Below, in pieces: positions 13,369 through 22,027 of a stretch of 64,000 nt of DNA. Location: positions 1 to 64,000 of the forward strand of contig CALCHN010000065.1 in NCBI GenBank assembly GCA_937901255.1, written 5' to 3'. The position numbers and the translations under genes are program-made. The notes beneath the pieces were generated by a model. That model searched no databases, was not told the DNA's origin, and saw only the letters and a program-made list of their open reading frames with translations. How positions within the stretch are numbered: the first letter of the stretch is position 1; the number at the start of each line of letters is the position of its first letter. This DNA is from an uncultured Flavobacteriales bacterium. Its GTDB lineage: Bacteria > Bacteroidota > Bacteroidia > Flavobacteriales_E > Vicingaceae.

Positions 13369-15150
13369 GTAACAATATTTATTTTCGGCTATTAATTTAT
13401 CGGCAATCTTTCTTCTGGTTTCTTTTACATTAAACATATTTTGTTTGGTAAAACGCTTTAAACCAGTCAACATCATTTTTTGTTCATCGCCTTCTACAAA
13501 TGAAATAATGGCATCTTTACCGTACTTATTGATTTTATCTGCCACATCATACACATATACTTGCATCATAGCCATTTGGTTTTCTATAGCTGCTTCACCT
13601 TTCAACTGAGCTAGTTTTTCTACTCTCAACAATACTGATTCTGCAACATAAGCTTCTATAACCATATCGGCAATGTTCATTAAAATTTCTTGCTCTTTTG
13701 CTAATTGCATCATCAATTTTTGAGCTGCACTTCCTGCTACCATCAAAATGGCTTTCTTAAAGTTTTTTACTTGTTTGTGAGCTTCTTCAAATACATTGCC
13801 CGAAGCTCCACCAAAATCAGGGATACTCATCAACTCTTTCGCTACTTCTTGTGCCGGCCCCATCAAATCTAACTCATTTTTCATAGCTTTTTTCAACAAC
13901 ATGTCCACAATTAACATTCGGTTAATTTCATTGGTTCCCTCAAAAATTCTGTTGATACGAGCATCTCTGTAAGCTCTTTCTACAGGCGATTCAGCTGAAT
14001 ACCCCATGCCACCAAAAATCTGAACGCCTTCATCCACCACATAATCTAAGGCTTCTGAACCATGCACCTTTAAAATAGCTGCTTCGGCTGCAAACTGTCG
14101 GATTCCTTCTAAAGTAGCCTGTTCTTTATCCATTCCTCCATCTACTAAAGATTTAATGGCATCATCAATGTTCTGACTACAACGGTAGGTAGCTGCTTCC
14201 GAAGCATAAACTCTTATAGCTTGTTCGGCTAACTTGTATTTGATAGCTCCATATTTAGCAATTGGTCTGCCGAATTGGTTACGCTCATTGGCATATTTTA
14301 CTGATTCGGTAATGGTTCTTTTTGCCCCACCAATAGCAGCTCCGGCTAATTTTATTCTACCAATGTTCAAAATATTCAACGCTATTTTAAAGCCTTCTTG
14401 TCTTTCGCCCAATAAGTTTTCTGCAGGCACTTTGCAATCGTTAAAAAATACCTGACGAGTGGATGAGCCTTTAATACCCATTTTCTTTTCTTCAGGGTTT
14501 AAAGAAATTCCTCCAAATGCTTTCTCTACTATAAATGCGGAAAGATTTTCATCATCGCCAATTTTTGCAAAAACGGTATAAACATCTGCAAAACCACCAT
14601 TGGTAATCCACATTTTTTGTCCGTTTATGATGTAATGTTTTCCATCTTCACTCAATACTGCTTTGGTTTTTCCGGAATTAGCATCCGAACCGGAGTCGGG
14701 TTCTGTTAAGCAATAAGCGGCTTTCCATTCGCCAGAAGCTAATTTTGGAATGTATTTTTGTTTCTGAGCTTCATTACCATAATACAAAATGGGCAAAGTT
14801 CCAATTCCTGTATGAGCGGAAAGTGAAACAGCAAAAGAATAGCTTCCACCCAATACTTCTGTAGTAAGCATACTGGTTACAAAGTCTTTTCCAAAGCCGC
14901 CTAATTCTTCAGGAACAGAGATTCCTAATAATCCTAACTCACCTGCTTTTTCTAACAATGAAGGTGTATAACCTTCTTCCATTTTTTCTATTCGCTCTAT
15001 ATTTGGTAGAATCTCTTGCTCTACAAAATCCATACAGGTTGAGGCAATCATTTGTTGCTCTTCGTCAAATTGTTCGGGAATAAATACCGAATTGGCGTCT
15101 GTTTCTTTAATTAAAAATTCTCCGCCTTTTAGTGTGTCTTTGTTTTCCAT
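13366..15150 (-). CDS. fadE: Acyl-CoA dehydrogenase (FadE/VLCAD-like, 594 aa)
   Basis: This flavoenzyme catalyses the first step of beta-oxidation. The N-terminal part has the FAD/acyl-binding blocks AAYCLTEPDSGSDANSGKTKA and WITNGGFADVYTVFAKIG. The central part has LNIGRIKLAGAAIGGAKR and RNQFGRPIAKYGAIKYKLA. The C-terminal core has VQIFGGMGYSAESPVERAYRDARINRIFEGTNEINR, whose Glu is the expected catalytic base. About 170 further residues follow, as in VLCAD/ACAD9-type enzymes. It comes after fadN and fadA in the same direction, with an acetyltransferase gene between, like the Bacillus fadNAE order. Electrons would go to ETF, not encoded here. Confidence 0.95.
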   Translation of the reverse strand: MENKDTLKGGEFLIKETDANSVFIPEQFDEEQQMIASTCMDFVEQEILPNIERIEKMEEGYTPSLLEKAGELGLLGISVPEELGGFGKDFVTSMLTTEVLGGSYSFAVSLSAHTGIGTLPILYYGNEAQKQKYIPKLASGEWKAAYCLTEPDSGSDANSGKTKAVLSEDGKHYIINGQKMWITNGGFADVYTVFAKIGDDENLSAFIVEKAFGGISLNPEEKKMGIKGSSTRQVFFNDCKVPAENLLGERQEGFKIALNILNIGRIKLAGAAIGGAKRTITESVKYANERNQFGRPIAKYGAIKYKLAEQAIRVYASEAATYRCSQNIDDAIKSLVDGGMDKEQATLEGIRQFAAEAAILKVHGSEALDYVVDEGVQIFGGMGYSAESPVERAYRDARINRIFEGTNEINRMLIVDMLLKKAMKNELDLMGPAQEVAKELMSIPDFGGASGNVFEEAHKQVKNFKKAILMVAGSAAQKLMMQLAKEQEILMNIADMVIEAYVAESVLLRVEKLAQLKGEAAIENQMAMMQVYVYDVADKINKYGKDAIISFVEGDEQKMMLTGLKRFTKQNMFNVKETRRKIADKLIAENKYCY

Positions 15151-15223
15151 AATATGTTTGTTATTTGTTATCTGTTAATAGTTGTTTATTACTTTCAAAC
15201 CACCAATTTCTAATCTCTAATTT

Positions 15224-15727
15224 CTAATTTTCAATCAATTTATACATCAATTTATGCGGACCAATTATTGGGATTTCATAAAAATCACCTATTACATTAA
15301 AGCCCATTTTTTCATAAAAGCCAAGAGCTACTTTTCGGGCATCGCACCAAAGTAAATCTACTTTTCTATTTTTTAATTCTTCTATTGCAAATTCAATTAA
15401 TAGCTTCCCAAAATTTTCACCCCTTACTTTTGGCGATGTTGCCATAGCTCTTAATCGGTATTGATTTGTTGCTTCAAATTTTTCGTTTTGTTGTTGTAAA
15501 AAAGTGCCTATTGCCACCATTTCTTTATTCTTAAATGCTCCAACATGGAAGGTGGTAGGCAAATCATCAATATCCAATTTACATTCTTCTAAAGTGTTTT
15601 TATGCTGCCATAGTACAGATAGGCGTAATGGATAAGTTAATTGAGATGGGATAATGGAAACGTGGGCAGCTTTCCCCTCTTGAGAGGGGGTGGGGGTGTG
15701 TTGTATATTTGGATTTAATTCTTTCAT
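15224..15727 (-). CDS. GNAT-family N-acetyltransferase with repeat-derived N-terminus
   Basis: This 167-aa protein has the GNAT core: FHVGAFKNKEMVAIGTFL, then YRLRAMATSPKVRGENFGKLLIEFAIEELKNR (acetyl-CoA pyrophosphate loop) and LLWCDARKVALGFYEKMGFNVIGDFYEI. It resembles a family that acetylates small molecules; the substrate is unknown. The first ~22 residues (including HTPTPSQEGK) are translated from a GC-rich palindromic repeat at 15670-15700 that elsewhere sits between genes. Conserved homology seems to begin near S-I-I-P-S-Q-L-T-Y-P-L-R. No other ATG, GTG or TTG lies close to that point, so the repeat now appears to supply the 5' end of the gene. Confidence 0.8.
   Translation of the reverse strand: MKELNPNIQHTPTPSQEGKAAHVSIIPSQLTYPLRLSVLWQHKNTLEECKLDIDDLPTTFHVGAFKNKEMVAIGTFLQQQNEKFEATNQYRLRAMATSPKVRGENFGKLLIEFAIEELKNRKVDLLWCDARKVALGFYEKMGFNVIGDFYEIPIIGPHKLMYKLIEN
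15670..15700. repeat. GC-rich palindromic repeat, copy a (inside a CDS)
   Basis: TTCCCCTCTTGAGAGGGGG-type hairpin followed by TGGGGGTG. Unlike the other copies it lies within an open reading frame, at the 5' end of the GNAT gene, and encodes T-P-T-P-S-Q-E-G-K on the minus strand. Confidence 0.7.
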
Positions 15728-15760
15728 TTTAAATTCTCACATCTACACATTTTCACATTA

Positions 15761-16936
15761 TCAAAGCATCTCATAAATTCCTGCTGCTCCTTGTCCAGTT
15801 CCTACACACATGGTTACCATACCGTATTTTTGTTTTCTTCGTTTCAATTCATTAAACATTTGTACCGATAATTTAGCTCCTGTACAAGCTAATGGATGTC
15901 CTAAAGCGATAGCTCCTCCATTCACATTTACTTTATTCGTATCTAAATCCAATCCTTTTATTACCGCTAATGATTGCGATGCAAAAGCCTCATTCAACTC
16001 AAACAAATCAATATCTTCTTGTTTCATTCCTGCATGTTTTAATGCTGCCGGAATGGCTGTTAGCGGACCAACACCCATAATTCTTGGTTCTAAACCAACT
16101 ACTTGATAAGAAACCAAACGAGCAATCGGCTCTATGTTTAATTCTTTTACCATTCTTTCTGACATCACCATTACAAAGGCAGCTCCATCAGATGTTTGTG
16201 ATGAGTTTCCTGCTGTAACACTTCCGCCTTGAGCAAAAACAGGCTTTAAATTAGCTAAAGCTTCTACTGTTGTTCCTCTTCTTGGTCCTTCATCCGTATC
16301 CACCGTATATTTTTTGCTTTGACGTTGGTTATTTTCATTCACAAAAATTTCTTCTACTTCAATGGGAACAATATCCTCTTTAAACAATCCTGTATCTATG
16401 GCATTTAATGCTCTTCTATGCGATTCATAAGCAAAAGCATCTTGTTCTTCACGAGAAATATTAAAATCTTTGGCAACTGCTTCGGCTGTTAAGCCCATTC
16501 CCCAATAATAATCAGGATTAGATTGGGCATATTTTGCATTGGGAACTATTCTCCAACCTCCAAAAGGTAACGGACTCATGGTTTCTACTCCCCCTGCAAT
16601 AATACAATCTGCCATGCCTGCATTAATTTGTGCTGAAGCTATTGCTATGGTTTGTATTCCTGATGAACAGTATCGATTTACCGTCATTCCCGGAACTTTA
16701 ACAGAATCTAGTCCCATCATGGAAATCATTCTACCAATGTTCAAGCCTTGCTCGGCTTCTGGAGTGGCATTACCCACTATTACATCATTAATACGTTCTT
16801 TATCTAATTGTGGAAAATCTTCCATTAATCTTTTAATCACAGCGGCACTTAAATCATCCGGTCTTGTAAATCTGAATAATCCTCTTGGTGCTTTACCTAC
16901 TGCTGTTCTGTAACCTGCTACTATATATGCGTTCAT
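15761..16936 (-). CDS. fadA: Acetyl-CoA C-acyltransferase (3-ketoacyl-CoA thiolase)
   Basis: This 391-aa thiolase catalyses the last step of beta-oxidation, cleaving 3-ketoacyl-CoA with CoA. The nucleophile C90 is in VNRYCSSGIQTIA. The catalytic His is in NVNGGAIALGHPLACTGAKL, and the second Cys is in MVTMCVGTGQGAAG near the end. NEAFASQSLAV is also present. Length and motifs are normal. It lies between fadN (135 bp upstream, a gap holding two palindromic repeats) and the GNAT gene (33 bp downstream), all minus strand. Confidence 0.96.
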   Translation of the reverse strand: MNAYIVAGYRTAVGKAPRGLFRFTRPDDLSAAVIKRLMEDFPQLDKERINDVIVGNATPEAEQGLNIGRMISMMGLDSVKVPGMTVNRYCSSGIQTIAIASAQINAGMADCIIAGGVETMSPLPFGGWRIVPNAKYAQSNPDYYWGMGLTAEAVAKDFNISREEQDAFAYESHRRALNAIDTGLFKEDIVPIEVEEIFVNENNQRQSKKYTVDTDEGPRRGTTVEALANLKPVFAQGGSVTAGNSSQTSDGAAFVMVMSERMVKELNIEPIARLVSYQVVGLEPRIMGVGPLTAIPAALKHAGMKQEDIDLFELNEAFASQSLAVIKGLDLDTNKVNVNGGAIALGHPLACTGAKLSVQMFNELKRRKQKYGMVTMCVGTGQGAAGIYEML

Positions 16937-16950
16937 AATATTCTAATATT

Positions 16951-16986
16951 AGCCCACCCCAACCCTCCCAAAGGGAGGGAGTTAAG
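16951..16986. repeat. GC-rich palindromic repeat, copy b
   Basis: AGCCCACCCCAACCCTCCC followed by AAAGGGAGGGAGTTAAG. It is in the fadN-fadA gap and faces copy c (17034-17073) in the opposite orientation. Confidence 0.8.
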
Positions 16987-17033
16987 TGAATCGTTATTTT
17001 TAATTTCTTATCAATTTTCAACTTTTTTACTTA

Positions 17034-17073
17034 CCCCTTATCCCTCCCCTTCGGGGAGGTTAGGTGGGGCTTT
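17034..17073. repeat. GC-rich palindromic repeat, copy c
   Basis: CCTCCCCTTCGGGGAGG core flanked by CCCCTTAT and TTAGGTGGGGC. It is inverted relative to copy b, so the two could fold together across the fadN-fadA gap. It touches the fadN stop codon. Confidence 0.8.
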
Positions 17074-19447
17074 AGTTACGAAGTACCTTACCTGTGGTAA
17101 TTATACTTTGTAGTCGTTCTAGTGTTTTACGTTGCTGACATAATTCCAAAAAGGCTTTGCGTTCCATATCTAACAAATATTGCTCGTTTACTTCTGTTGG
17201 CTGAGATAAATTTCCCCCACAAAGTACATAACCTAATTTTTCCGAAATTAATTGATCGTGTTCTGAGATGTAGTTACCAGACTTCATAGAATTGGCTCCC
17301 ACATAAACAATTCCTAAGCCTTCGTTACCTAGAACTTTAATATCATTTCGTTGAAGCGGCTTAGTGTAGCCTTTTTCAGCCAAGTTGAGTGCCGCTTGTT
17401 TGGCATAACTCAGTTGGTGTTTTCTGCTTACTATCCATTCATCTGTACCTTGTCTTAAATACCCTAATTCAAAAGCTTCTTGGGCAGATGTGCCTACTTT
17501 TGCTTGTCCTATAGTTAAAAATCGGTTTCTTAATACATTCAACCGGATGCCGTCATTGTATTCATCGGAAGCTCTTAGGGCAAATTCTTTTGTTCCACCA
17601 CCTCCGGGAATAACACCAACACCAAATTCTACTAATCCCATATAGGTTTCTGCATGAGCAATTACTTTATCGGCATGCATACTCATTTCGCAACCACCAC
17701 CTAACGCTAAGTTGTGTGGAGCAACAATTACCGGAATTGAAGAATAACGAACTCTCATCATGGTATCTTGGAACGTTTTAATAGCAAAATTCAGCTCATC
17801 GTATTCTTGTTCGGCTGCCATCATAAAAATCATTCCCACATTGGCACCTGCCGAAAAATTATCACCATCATTATAAATTACTAACCCTTTGTATTTCTCT
17901 TCCGCTAAATCTATGGCTTTGTTAATGCCTTCTATCACCTCAGCTCCAATAGTATTCATCTTAGTATGGAACTCCAAGTTGATAATTCCATCTCCTAAAT
18001 CAACAATAGTTGCTCCTGCATTTTTCCAAATGGTATTTTCTTCTCTTAATGTTTCTAATGACAATACTTCATCAGAACCCGGCACCATTTGGTAGCTTTT
18101 AGAGTTGATGTCATAATAATATTTTGCCCCTTTTTCTACTTTATAGAACGATTTAATTCCTGCTGCCAACATTTCTTTCACCCATGGATTTGGTGAAATG
18201 CCCATTTTTTCCATTTCCTCAACCGCCTTTTCTACTCCAACAGCATCCCAATTTGCAAAAGGTCCTAAACTCCATCCAAAACCAGCACAAAGAGCATCAT
18301 CTATTTTGTAAATGGCATCGGTAATTTCAGGAATTCTATTAGAAACATAAGCGAACAAACCAAAAAACGATTTTCTATAAAACTCACCTGCTTTATCCTG
18401 ACCATTAATTAGCACTTTCATTCTCTCCTTTAAATCATCAATGGTTTTAGTCATTTCCAGCGTAGCAAATTTTACTTTTTGCGATGGAGCATATTCTAAA
18501 GTTGAAAGATTTAGTGCATGAATTTCACTTTTTCCGTCATCTGTTTTAACTTTTTTGTAAAACCCTTGCTTGGTTTTAGAACCCAACCAATTATTTTCTA
18601 CCATTTTATTGATGTAACTTGGAATTTCAAAAGTGGCATTGGCTTCATCATTCGGACAATTATCTTTTACTCCGTTGGCAACATGCACCAAGGTATCTAA
18701 CCCAACTACATCGCACGTTCTAAAAGTGGCAGATTTTGGCCTGCCAATAACAGGACCTGTCAATTTATCTACTTCTTCCACTGTTAAGCCCATTTCCGTA
18801 ACCGTGTGAAATAAAGACATGATAGAATAAACGCCAATTCTGTTGGCAATAAAAGCGGGTGTATCTTTACAAACTACTGTAGTTTTTCCTAAAAATCGCT
18901 GACCGTAATCTTCTAAAAACGCCATTACTTCAGGCGAAGTTTTTGGCGAAGGAATTAATTCCAACAATTTTAAATAACGTGGAGGGTTGAAAAAATGTGT
19001 TCCACAAAAATGTTGTTGAAAATCTTCACTTCTTCCATCCAACATTAAATGTATAGGAATACCTGATGTATTGGTTGTAATAAGCGTTCCGGGCTTTCTA
19101 TATTTTTCTACATTTTCAAACACTTGTTTTTTAATATCTAATCGCTCAATAACTACTTCAATTATCCAATCGCAATCAGCAATTTTAGCCATATCATCAT
19201 CCATATTACCTGTAGTAATTCTGCTTACATAAGATTTACTATATATAGGTGATGGATTAGACTTTAGTGCAAACTGCAACGCATCGTTAACAATTTTATT
19301 TCTGGCATTTTTATCTGTTGAATCTGTTGCTTCTTTTGGCACAATGTCTAACAACAACACTTCCACACCAATGTTGGCAAAATGACAAGCAATTCTAGAG
19401 CCCATTACTCCTGAGCCCAATACCGCTACTTTGTTAATTTTTCTCAT
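17072..19447 (-). CDS. fadN: Bifunctional 3-hydroxyacyl-CoA dehydrogenase / enoyl-CoA hydratase (FadN type)
   Basis: This 791-aa protein performs hydration and NAD-dependent oxidation in beta-oxidation. The order is dehydrogenase first, the FadN layout and the reverse of E. coli FadB. The Rossmann motif GSGVMGSRIACHFANIG is at residues 11-27, and the 3HCDH core HFFNPPRYLKLLELIPSPKT follows. C-terminal HCDH domains precede residues ~480-700, the hydratase part (FSAGANVGMIFM and HNLALGGGCEMSMHADKVIA, oxyanion-hole Gly segments). LVEFGVGVIPGGGGTKE holds the expected catalytic Glu region. It heads the fadN-fadA-GNAT-fadE group, with a MarR gene 155 bp upstream in the same direction. Confidence 0.95.
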   Translation of the reverse strand: MRKINKVAVLGSGVMGSRIACHFANIGVEVLLLDIVPKEATDSTDKNARNKIVNDALQFALKSNPSPIYSKSYVSRITTGNMDDDMAKIADCDWIIEVVIERLDIKKQVFENVEKYRKPGTLITTNTSGIPIHLMLDGRSEDFQQHFCGTHFFNPPRYLKLLELIPSPKTSPEVMAFLEDYGQRFLGKTTVVCKDTPAFIANRIGVYSIMSLFHTVTEMGLTVEEVDKLTGPVIGRPKSATFRTCDVVGLDTLVHVANGVKDNCPNDEANATFEIPSYINKMVENNWLGSKTKQGFYKKVKTDDGKSEIHALNLSTLEYAPSQKVKFATLEMTKTIDDLKERMKVLINGQDKAGEFYRKSFFGLFAYVSNRIPEITDAIYKIDDALCAGFGWSLGPFANWDAVGVEKAVEEMEKMGISPNPWVKEMLAAGIKSFYKVEKGAKYYYDINSKSYQMVPGSDEVLSLETLREENTIWKNAGATIVDLGDGIINLEFHTKMNTIGAEVIEGINKAIDLAEEKYKGLVIYNDGDNFSAGANVGMIFMMAAEQEYDELNFAIKTFQDTMMRVRYSSIPVIVAPHNLALGGGCEMSMHADKVIAHAETYMGLVEFGVGVIPGGGGTKEFALRASDEYNDGIRLNVLRNRFLTIGQAKVGTSAQEAFELGYLRQGTDEWIVSRKHQLSYAKQAALNLAEKGYTKPLQRNDIKVLGNEGLGIVYVGANSMKSGNYISEHDQLISEKLGYVLCGGNLSQPTEVNEQYLLDMERKAFLELCQQRKTLERLQSIITTGKVLRN

Positions 19448-19485
19448 ATTTTTATTAGTTTATAAGATTAGAAGTTTATTAGTTT

Positions 19486-19522
19486 AAGCCCCTCCTAACC
19501 TCCCCAAAGGGGAGGGATTTCC
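19486..19522. repeat. GC-rich palindromic repeat, copy d
   Basis: AAGCCCCTCCTAACCTCCCC followed by AAAGGGGAGGGATTTCC. It is between the MarR gene and fadN. Confidence 0.8.
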
Positions 19523-19602
19523 AGCACTCAAAGCCAATATAGCCTTCATTCGTTTATAATTTACATATATTAATTTGTCCTCACATTAACACATCAATCT
19601 AT

Positions 19603-20040
19603 TTACAAATTCTCGTTTTTATACTTATCTACTGTTTTATTGATGGCTTCCATCACTTCAAAGAAAACCAACAGTTTCTCTTGTGGTATTTCTTCTAAAA
19701 TTAATTTATTAAATCCTGATACTACTTTTTTAGCTATTTTTCTTTTCTCAACTCCTTCTGGCGTCAAAAATATCAGTACTTTACGTTTATCAATTTCATC
19801 ACTTTTTCTATAGATTAAGCCTTTTGTTTCTAAATTTTTTAAAATCCTACTCAAACTGGTGGCTTCCATGCCCAACAAAGGAGCAATAGTAGTTGAAGGC
19901 GTTCCTTCTTTAGCAATACTCAACAAAACAAAACCTGTTGCTTGTGAGGTATCATATTTTGCCGCAATTTGATTATACATTTTAAAGATGGCATGCCATG
20001 TGGCTTTAATCTGATAATCTACCGTTTCGCTTCTCTTCAT
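19603..20040 (-). CDS. MarR-family transcriptional regulator
   Basis: This 145-aa protein has the winged-helix core LLGMEATSLSRILKNLETKGLIYRKSDEIDKRKVLIFLTPEGVEKR, with the wing Asp-Lys-Arg motif of MarR proteins. Being immediately upstream of and collinear with the beta-oxidation genes, it is a candidate acyl-CoA- or lipid-responsive repressor of that cluster. That role is inferred from position. A TAAATTTG promoter element is at 20060-20067 (minus strand). The palindrome TATGCATA (20051-20058) just downstream of it may be its own operator. Confidence 0.88.
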   Translation of the reverse strand: MKRSETVDYQIKATWHAIFKMYNQIAAKYDTSQATGFVLLSIAKEGTPSTTIAPLLGMEATSLSRILKNLETKGLIYRKSDEIDKRKVLIFLTPEGVEKRKIAKKVVSGFNKLILEEIPQEKLLVFFEVMEAINKTVDKYKNENL

Positions 20041-20059
20041 TTTTATTATGTATGCATAG

Positions 20060-20067
20060 CAAATTTA
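20060..20067 (-). promoter_or_regulatory. TAnnTTTG element of the MarR gene
   Basis: The minus strand reads TAAATTTG, 19 bp upstream of the ATG at 20040. A CTTG that could act as a -33 element lies about 19 bp further up. TATGCATA at 20051-20058 sits near the expected start of transcription. Confidence 0.45.
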
Positions 20068-20199
20068 TAAAAAATAGATTAAGAAACAAGTTATTAAGCA
20101 AATTTTTATTTCATAAAAAAGTATAATAGAAAAAAACATTTATTTAAAACCTACAATATTTAATCTATACCGTTTGATTTAAAAATTTAGCAAAAGTTG

Positions 20200-20229
20200 T
20201 TTGATATTAAAAATTGATGAGTAATTTCG
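20200..20229 (+). promoter_or_regulatory. Promoter of tRNA-Leu
   Basis: TTTG at 20200-20203 and TAATTTCG at 20222-20229 (one mismatch to TAnnTTTG) are 18 bp apart. They end 29 bp before the mature tRNA. Confidence 0.5.
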
Positions 20230-20258
20230 CAATCCTGTTCCTATTTATTGAACACTAT

Positions 20259-20338
20259 GCCCGAGTGGCGGAATTGGTAGACGCGCACGACTCAAACTCG
20301 TGTTCTTCGGAGTGCCGGTTCGACTCCGGCCTCGGGTA
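20259..20338 (+). tRNA. tRNA-Leu (CAA)
   Basis: GCCCGAG at the 5' end pairs with CTCGGGT (a G-U at the terminal pair). The anticodon stem-loop CACGA-CTCAAAC-TCGTG gives anticodon CAA. A variable arm (TGTTCTTCGGAGT) and T arm (GGTTCGACTCC) follow. The discriminator is A. CCA is not fully encoded. Confidence 0.95.
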
Positions 20339-20340
20339 CA

Positions 20341-20377
20341 AAAAAACCTTTAATCTAGATAGATTAGAGGTTTTTTT
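20341..20377 (+). terminator. Terminator after tRNA-Leu
   Basis: AAAAAACCTTTAATCT pairs with AGATTAGAGGTTTTTT around a short loop, followed by T residues. It may also serve the minus strand. Confidence 0.8.
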
Positions 20378-20410
20378 ATACACTTTTATTTAAAAAAATT
20401 AGTTTATAAT

Positions 20411-20824
20411 CTATACTTCCCATTCTTTACTTGTGCGATAAACAGTCCCTTTAAAAGCCCCTACCAATACCCCATTTTGGTTAGTTACTGGAATGTTGTA
20501 AATGCCTATTTTGTTAGATAAATTTACTTCTGTAGCTTCTGCAAATAGGGTGTCACCAACATTTACCGGATTAGGATAAGAAATAGAACATTCTAGTGCT
20601 ACACTTAATCTGCCATAAGCATTAGAAGCGAAAGCCAAGGCACTATCGGCTAATGAAAAAGTTACCCCACCGTGTATAATCCCAAATCCATTACACATTT
20701 CTGGTCTTACCTTCATTTTTAGTTGACAATATCCTTCTTTTGATTCGGTTACTTCGATGCCCAACCATTGGCTAAAAGCATCGGTTTCCATCATTTTGGT
20801 TACTATTTTGTGTGTTTGTTTCAT
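20411..20824 (-). CDS. paaI: Hotdog-fold thioesterase, PaaI family
   Basis: This 137-aa protein has the PaaI hotdog core: YCQLKMKVRPEMCNGFGIIHGGVTFSLADSALAFASN, where HGG and the following Asp are the active-site elements, and NVGDTLFAEATEV. PaaI hydrolyses stalled acyl-CoA intermediates of the phenylacetate route. It lies 2 bp after the paaH-like gene in the same direction and 2.6 kb from a paaG-like gene, which supports the assignment. The ring epoxidase genes paaABCDE are not in the window. Confidence 0.85.
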   Translation of the reverse strand: MKQTHKIVTKMMETDAFSQWLGIEVTESKEGYCQLKMKVRPEMCNGFGIIHGGVTFSLADSALAFASNAYGRLSVALECSISYPNPVNVGDTLFAEATEVNLSNKIGIYNIPVTNQNGVLVGAFKGTVYRTSKEWEV

Positions 20825-20826
20825 AA

Positions 20827-22020
20827 TTAAAAGAAATTTTTGTTTTCTCTTACCATTCTTCTTAATAATACACTTGGTCGGTAACGGTCTTCACCGTATT
20901 CGGCAAAAAGTGTTTCTAATTGATTGAGTACATTTTCTAACCCAATTTCATCTGCCCATTTTAATAAACCTTTAGGATAATTTACACCTTTGGTCATGGC
21001 TAAATCGATATCTTCTTTAGAAGCAATGTTTAAGAATAAGGCATCAATAGCTTCGTTAATTAACATTACTAAAATTCGGTTAAAAATAACAGTGCCTAAT
21101 GCTTTGTCTTTGTTGGGTGCTGGCATATTAGCCTCATCAGCATAATTGTAATAACCTCTACCCGATTTTCTTCCGTACCAACCTGCTTCTGAGTGTCGTT
21201 TTTGCGTAAAGGATGGTTTGTATCTCGGGTCGTAATAAAACGCTTCAAAAACGGTTTCTGTAACCGTATAATTAATGTCGTTACCAATATAATCCATTAG
21301 CGTAAAAGGACCCATTCTAAAACCACCCATTTCGGTCATAGCCCAATCTATGGTTGCAAAATCGGCTACTCCTTCTTCATAAATTCGTAATGCTTCGCCA
21401 TAAAACGGACGAGCTACACGGTTAACAATAAAACCAGGAGTATCTTTGGCTAGCACAGTTACTTTTCCCCAACTGTCAATTAATGTTCGGGCGGTTTTTT
21501 TGGTAGCTTCGGATGTTTGCACTGCAGGAATAATTTCTACCAAGGGCATTAATGGTGCAGGATTAAAAAAGTGGATGCCAATTACTCTTTCCGGCTTTTT
21601 ACAAGCTGCTGCAATGGAAGCAATAGAAAGTGAAGAAGTGTTACTTGCCAAAATACAATTGGGAGAAGTAATGCTTTCCAACTGAGCAAACACTTTCTTT
21701 TTTACCTCTAAATTTTCAATGATGGCTTCAATAATCAAATCACATTCGGCTAAATCTTTAGTTGAGGTAGAAAAAGTTATTCTTCCCATAATATTATCTG
21801 CCGTAGCCTGATTGATTTTTTCTTTTTGCACTAAACGAGATAAAATGTTTTTTAATCCTGTTGAAGCTTTCACTAAAGCCTCTTCATTTAAATCTACCAG
21901 AGTAACTTGATGTTTGTTGGTTGCTGCAATTTGCACAATTCCGGAACCCATAGAGCCTGCTCCTAGTACGCCTATGGTTTGAAGTTCGAGGTTTGAAGTT
22001 TGAGGTTTGGTTGAGTTCAT
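20827..22020 (-). CDS. paaH: 3-hydroxyacyl-CoA dehydrogenase, PaaH/Hbd type
   Basis: This 397-aa enzyme oxidises a 3-hydroxyacyl-CoA with NAD+. The Rossmann motif GVLGAGSMGSGIVQIAA is near residues 17-33. HFFNPAPLMPLVEIIPA and DTPGFIVNRVARPF are standard 3HCDH blocks, and the C-terminal 3HCDH domain occurs twice (GPFTLMDYIGNDIN and the later KGLLKWADEIG). Two C-terminal copies are typical of PaaH-like enzymes. Proximity to paaI- and paaG-like genes supports a phenylacetate or related role, but short-chain acyl-CoA metabolism is possible. It starts 7 bp after the end of the BRO-domain gene, leaving no room for its own promoter outside that gene. Confidence 0.88.
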   Translation of the reverse strand: MNSTKPQTSNLELQTIGVLGAGSMGSGIVQIAATNKHQVTLVDLNEEALVKASTGLKNILSRLVQKEKINQATADNIMGRITFSTSTKDLAECDLIIEAIIENLEVKKKVFAQLESITSPNCILASNTSSLSIASIAAACKKPERVIGIHFFNPAPLMPLVEIIPAVQTSEATKKTARTLIDSWGKVTVLAKDTPGFIVNRVARPFYGEALRIYEEGVADFATIDWAMTEMGGFRMGPFTLMDYIGNDINYTVTETVFEAFYYDPRYKPSFTQKRHSEAGWYGRKSGRGYYNYADEANMPAPNKDKALGTVIFNRILVMLINEAIDALFLNIASKEDIDLAMTKGVNYPKGLLKWADEIGLENVLNQLETLFAEYGEDRYRPSVLLRRMVRENKNFF

Positions 22021-22027
22021 TTTTCTT

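Noticed and set aside
15670..17073. CRISPR-like array formed by the GC-rich repeats
   Set aside because: The copies are irregularly spaced, inverted to each other and separated by genes; no spacers of even length and no cas genes.
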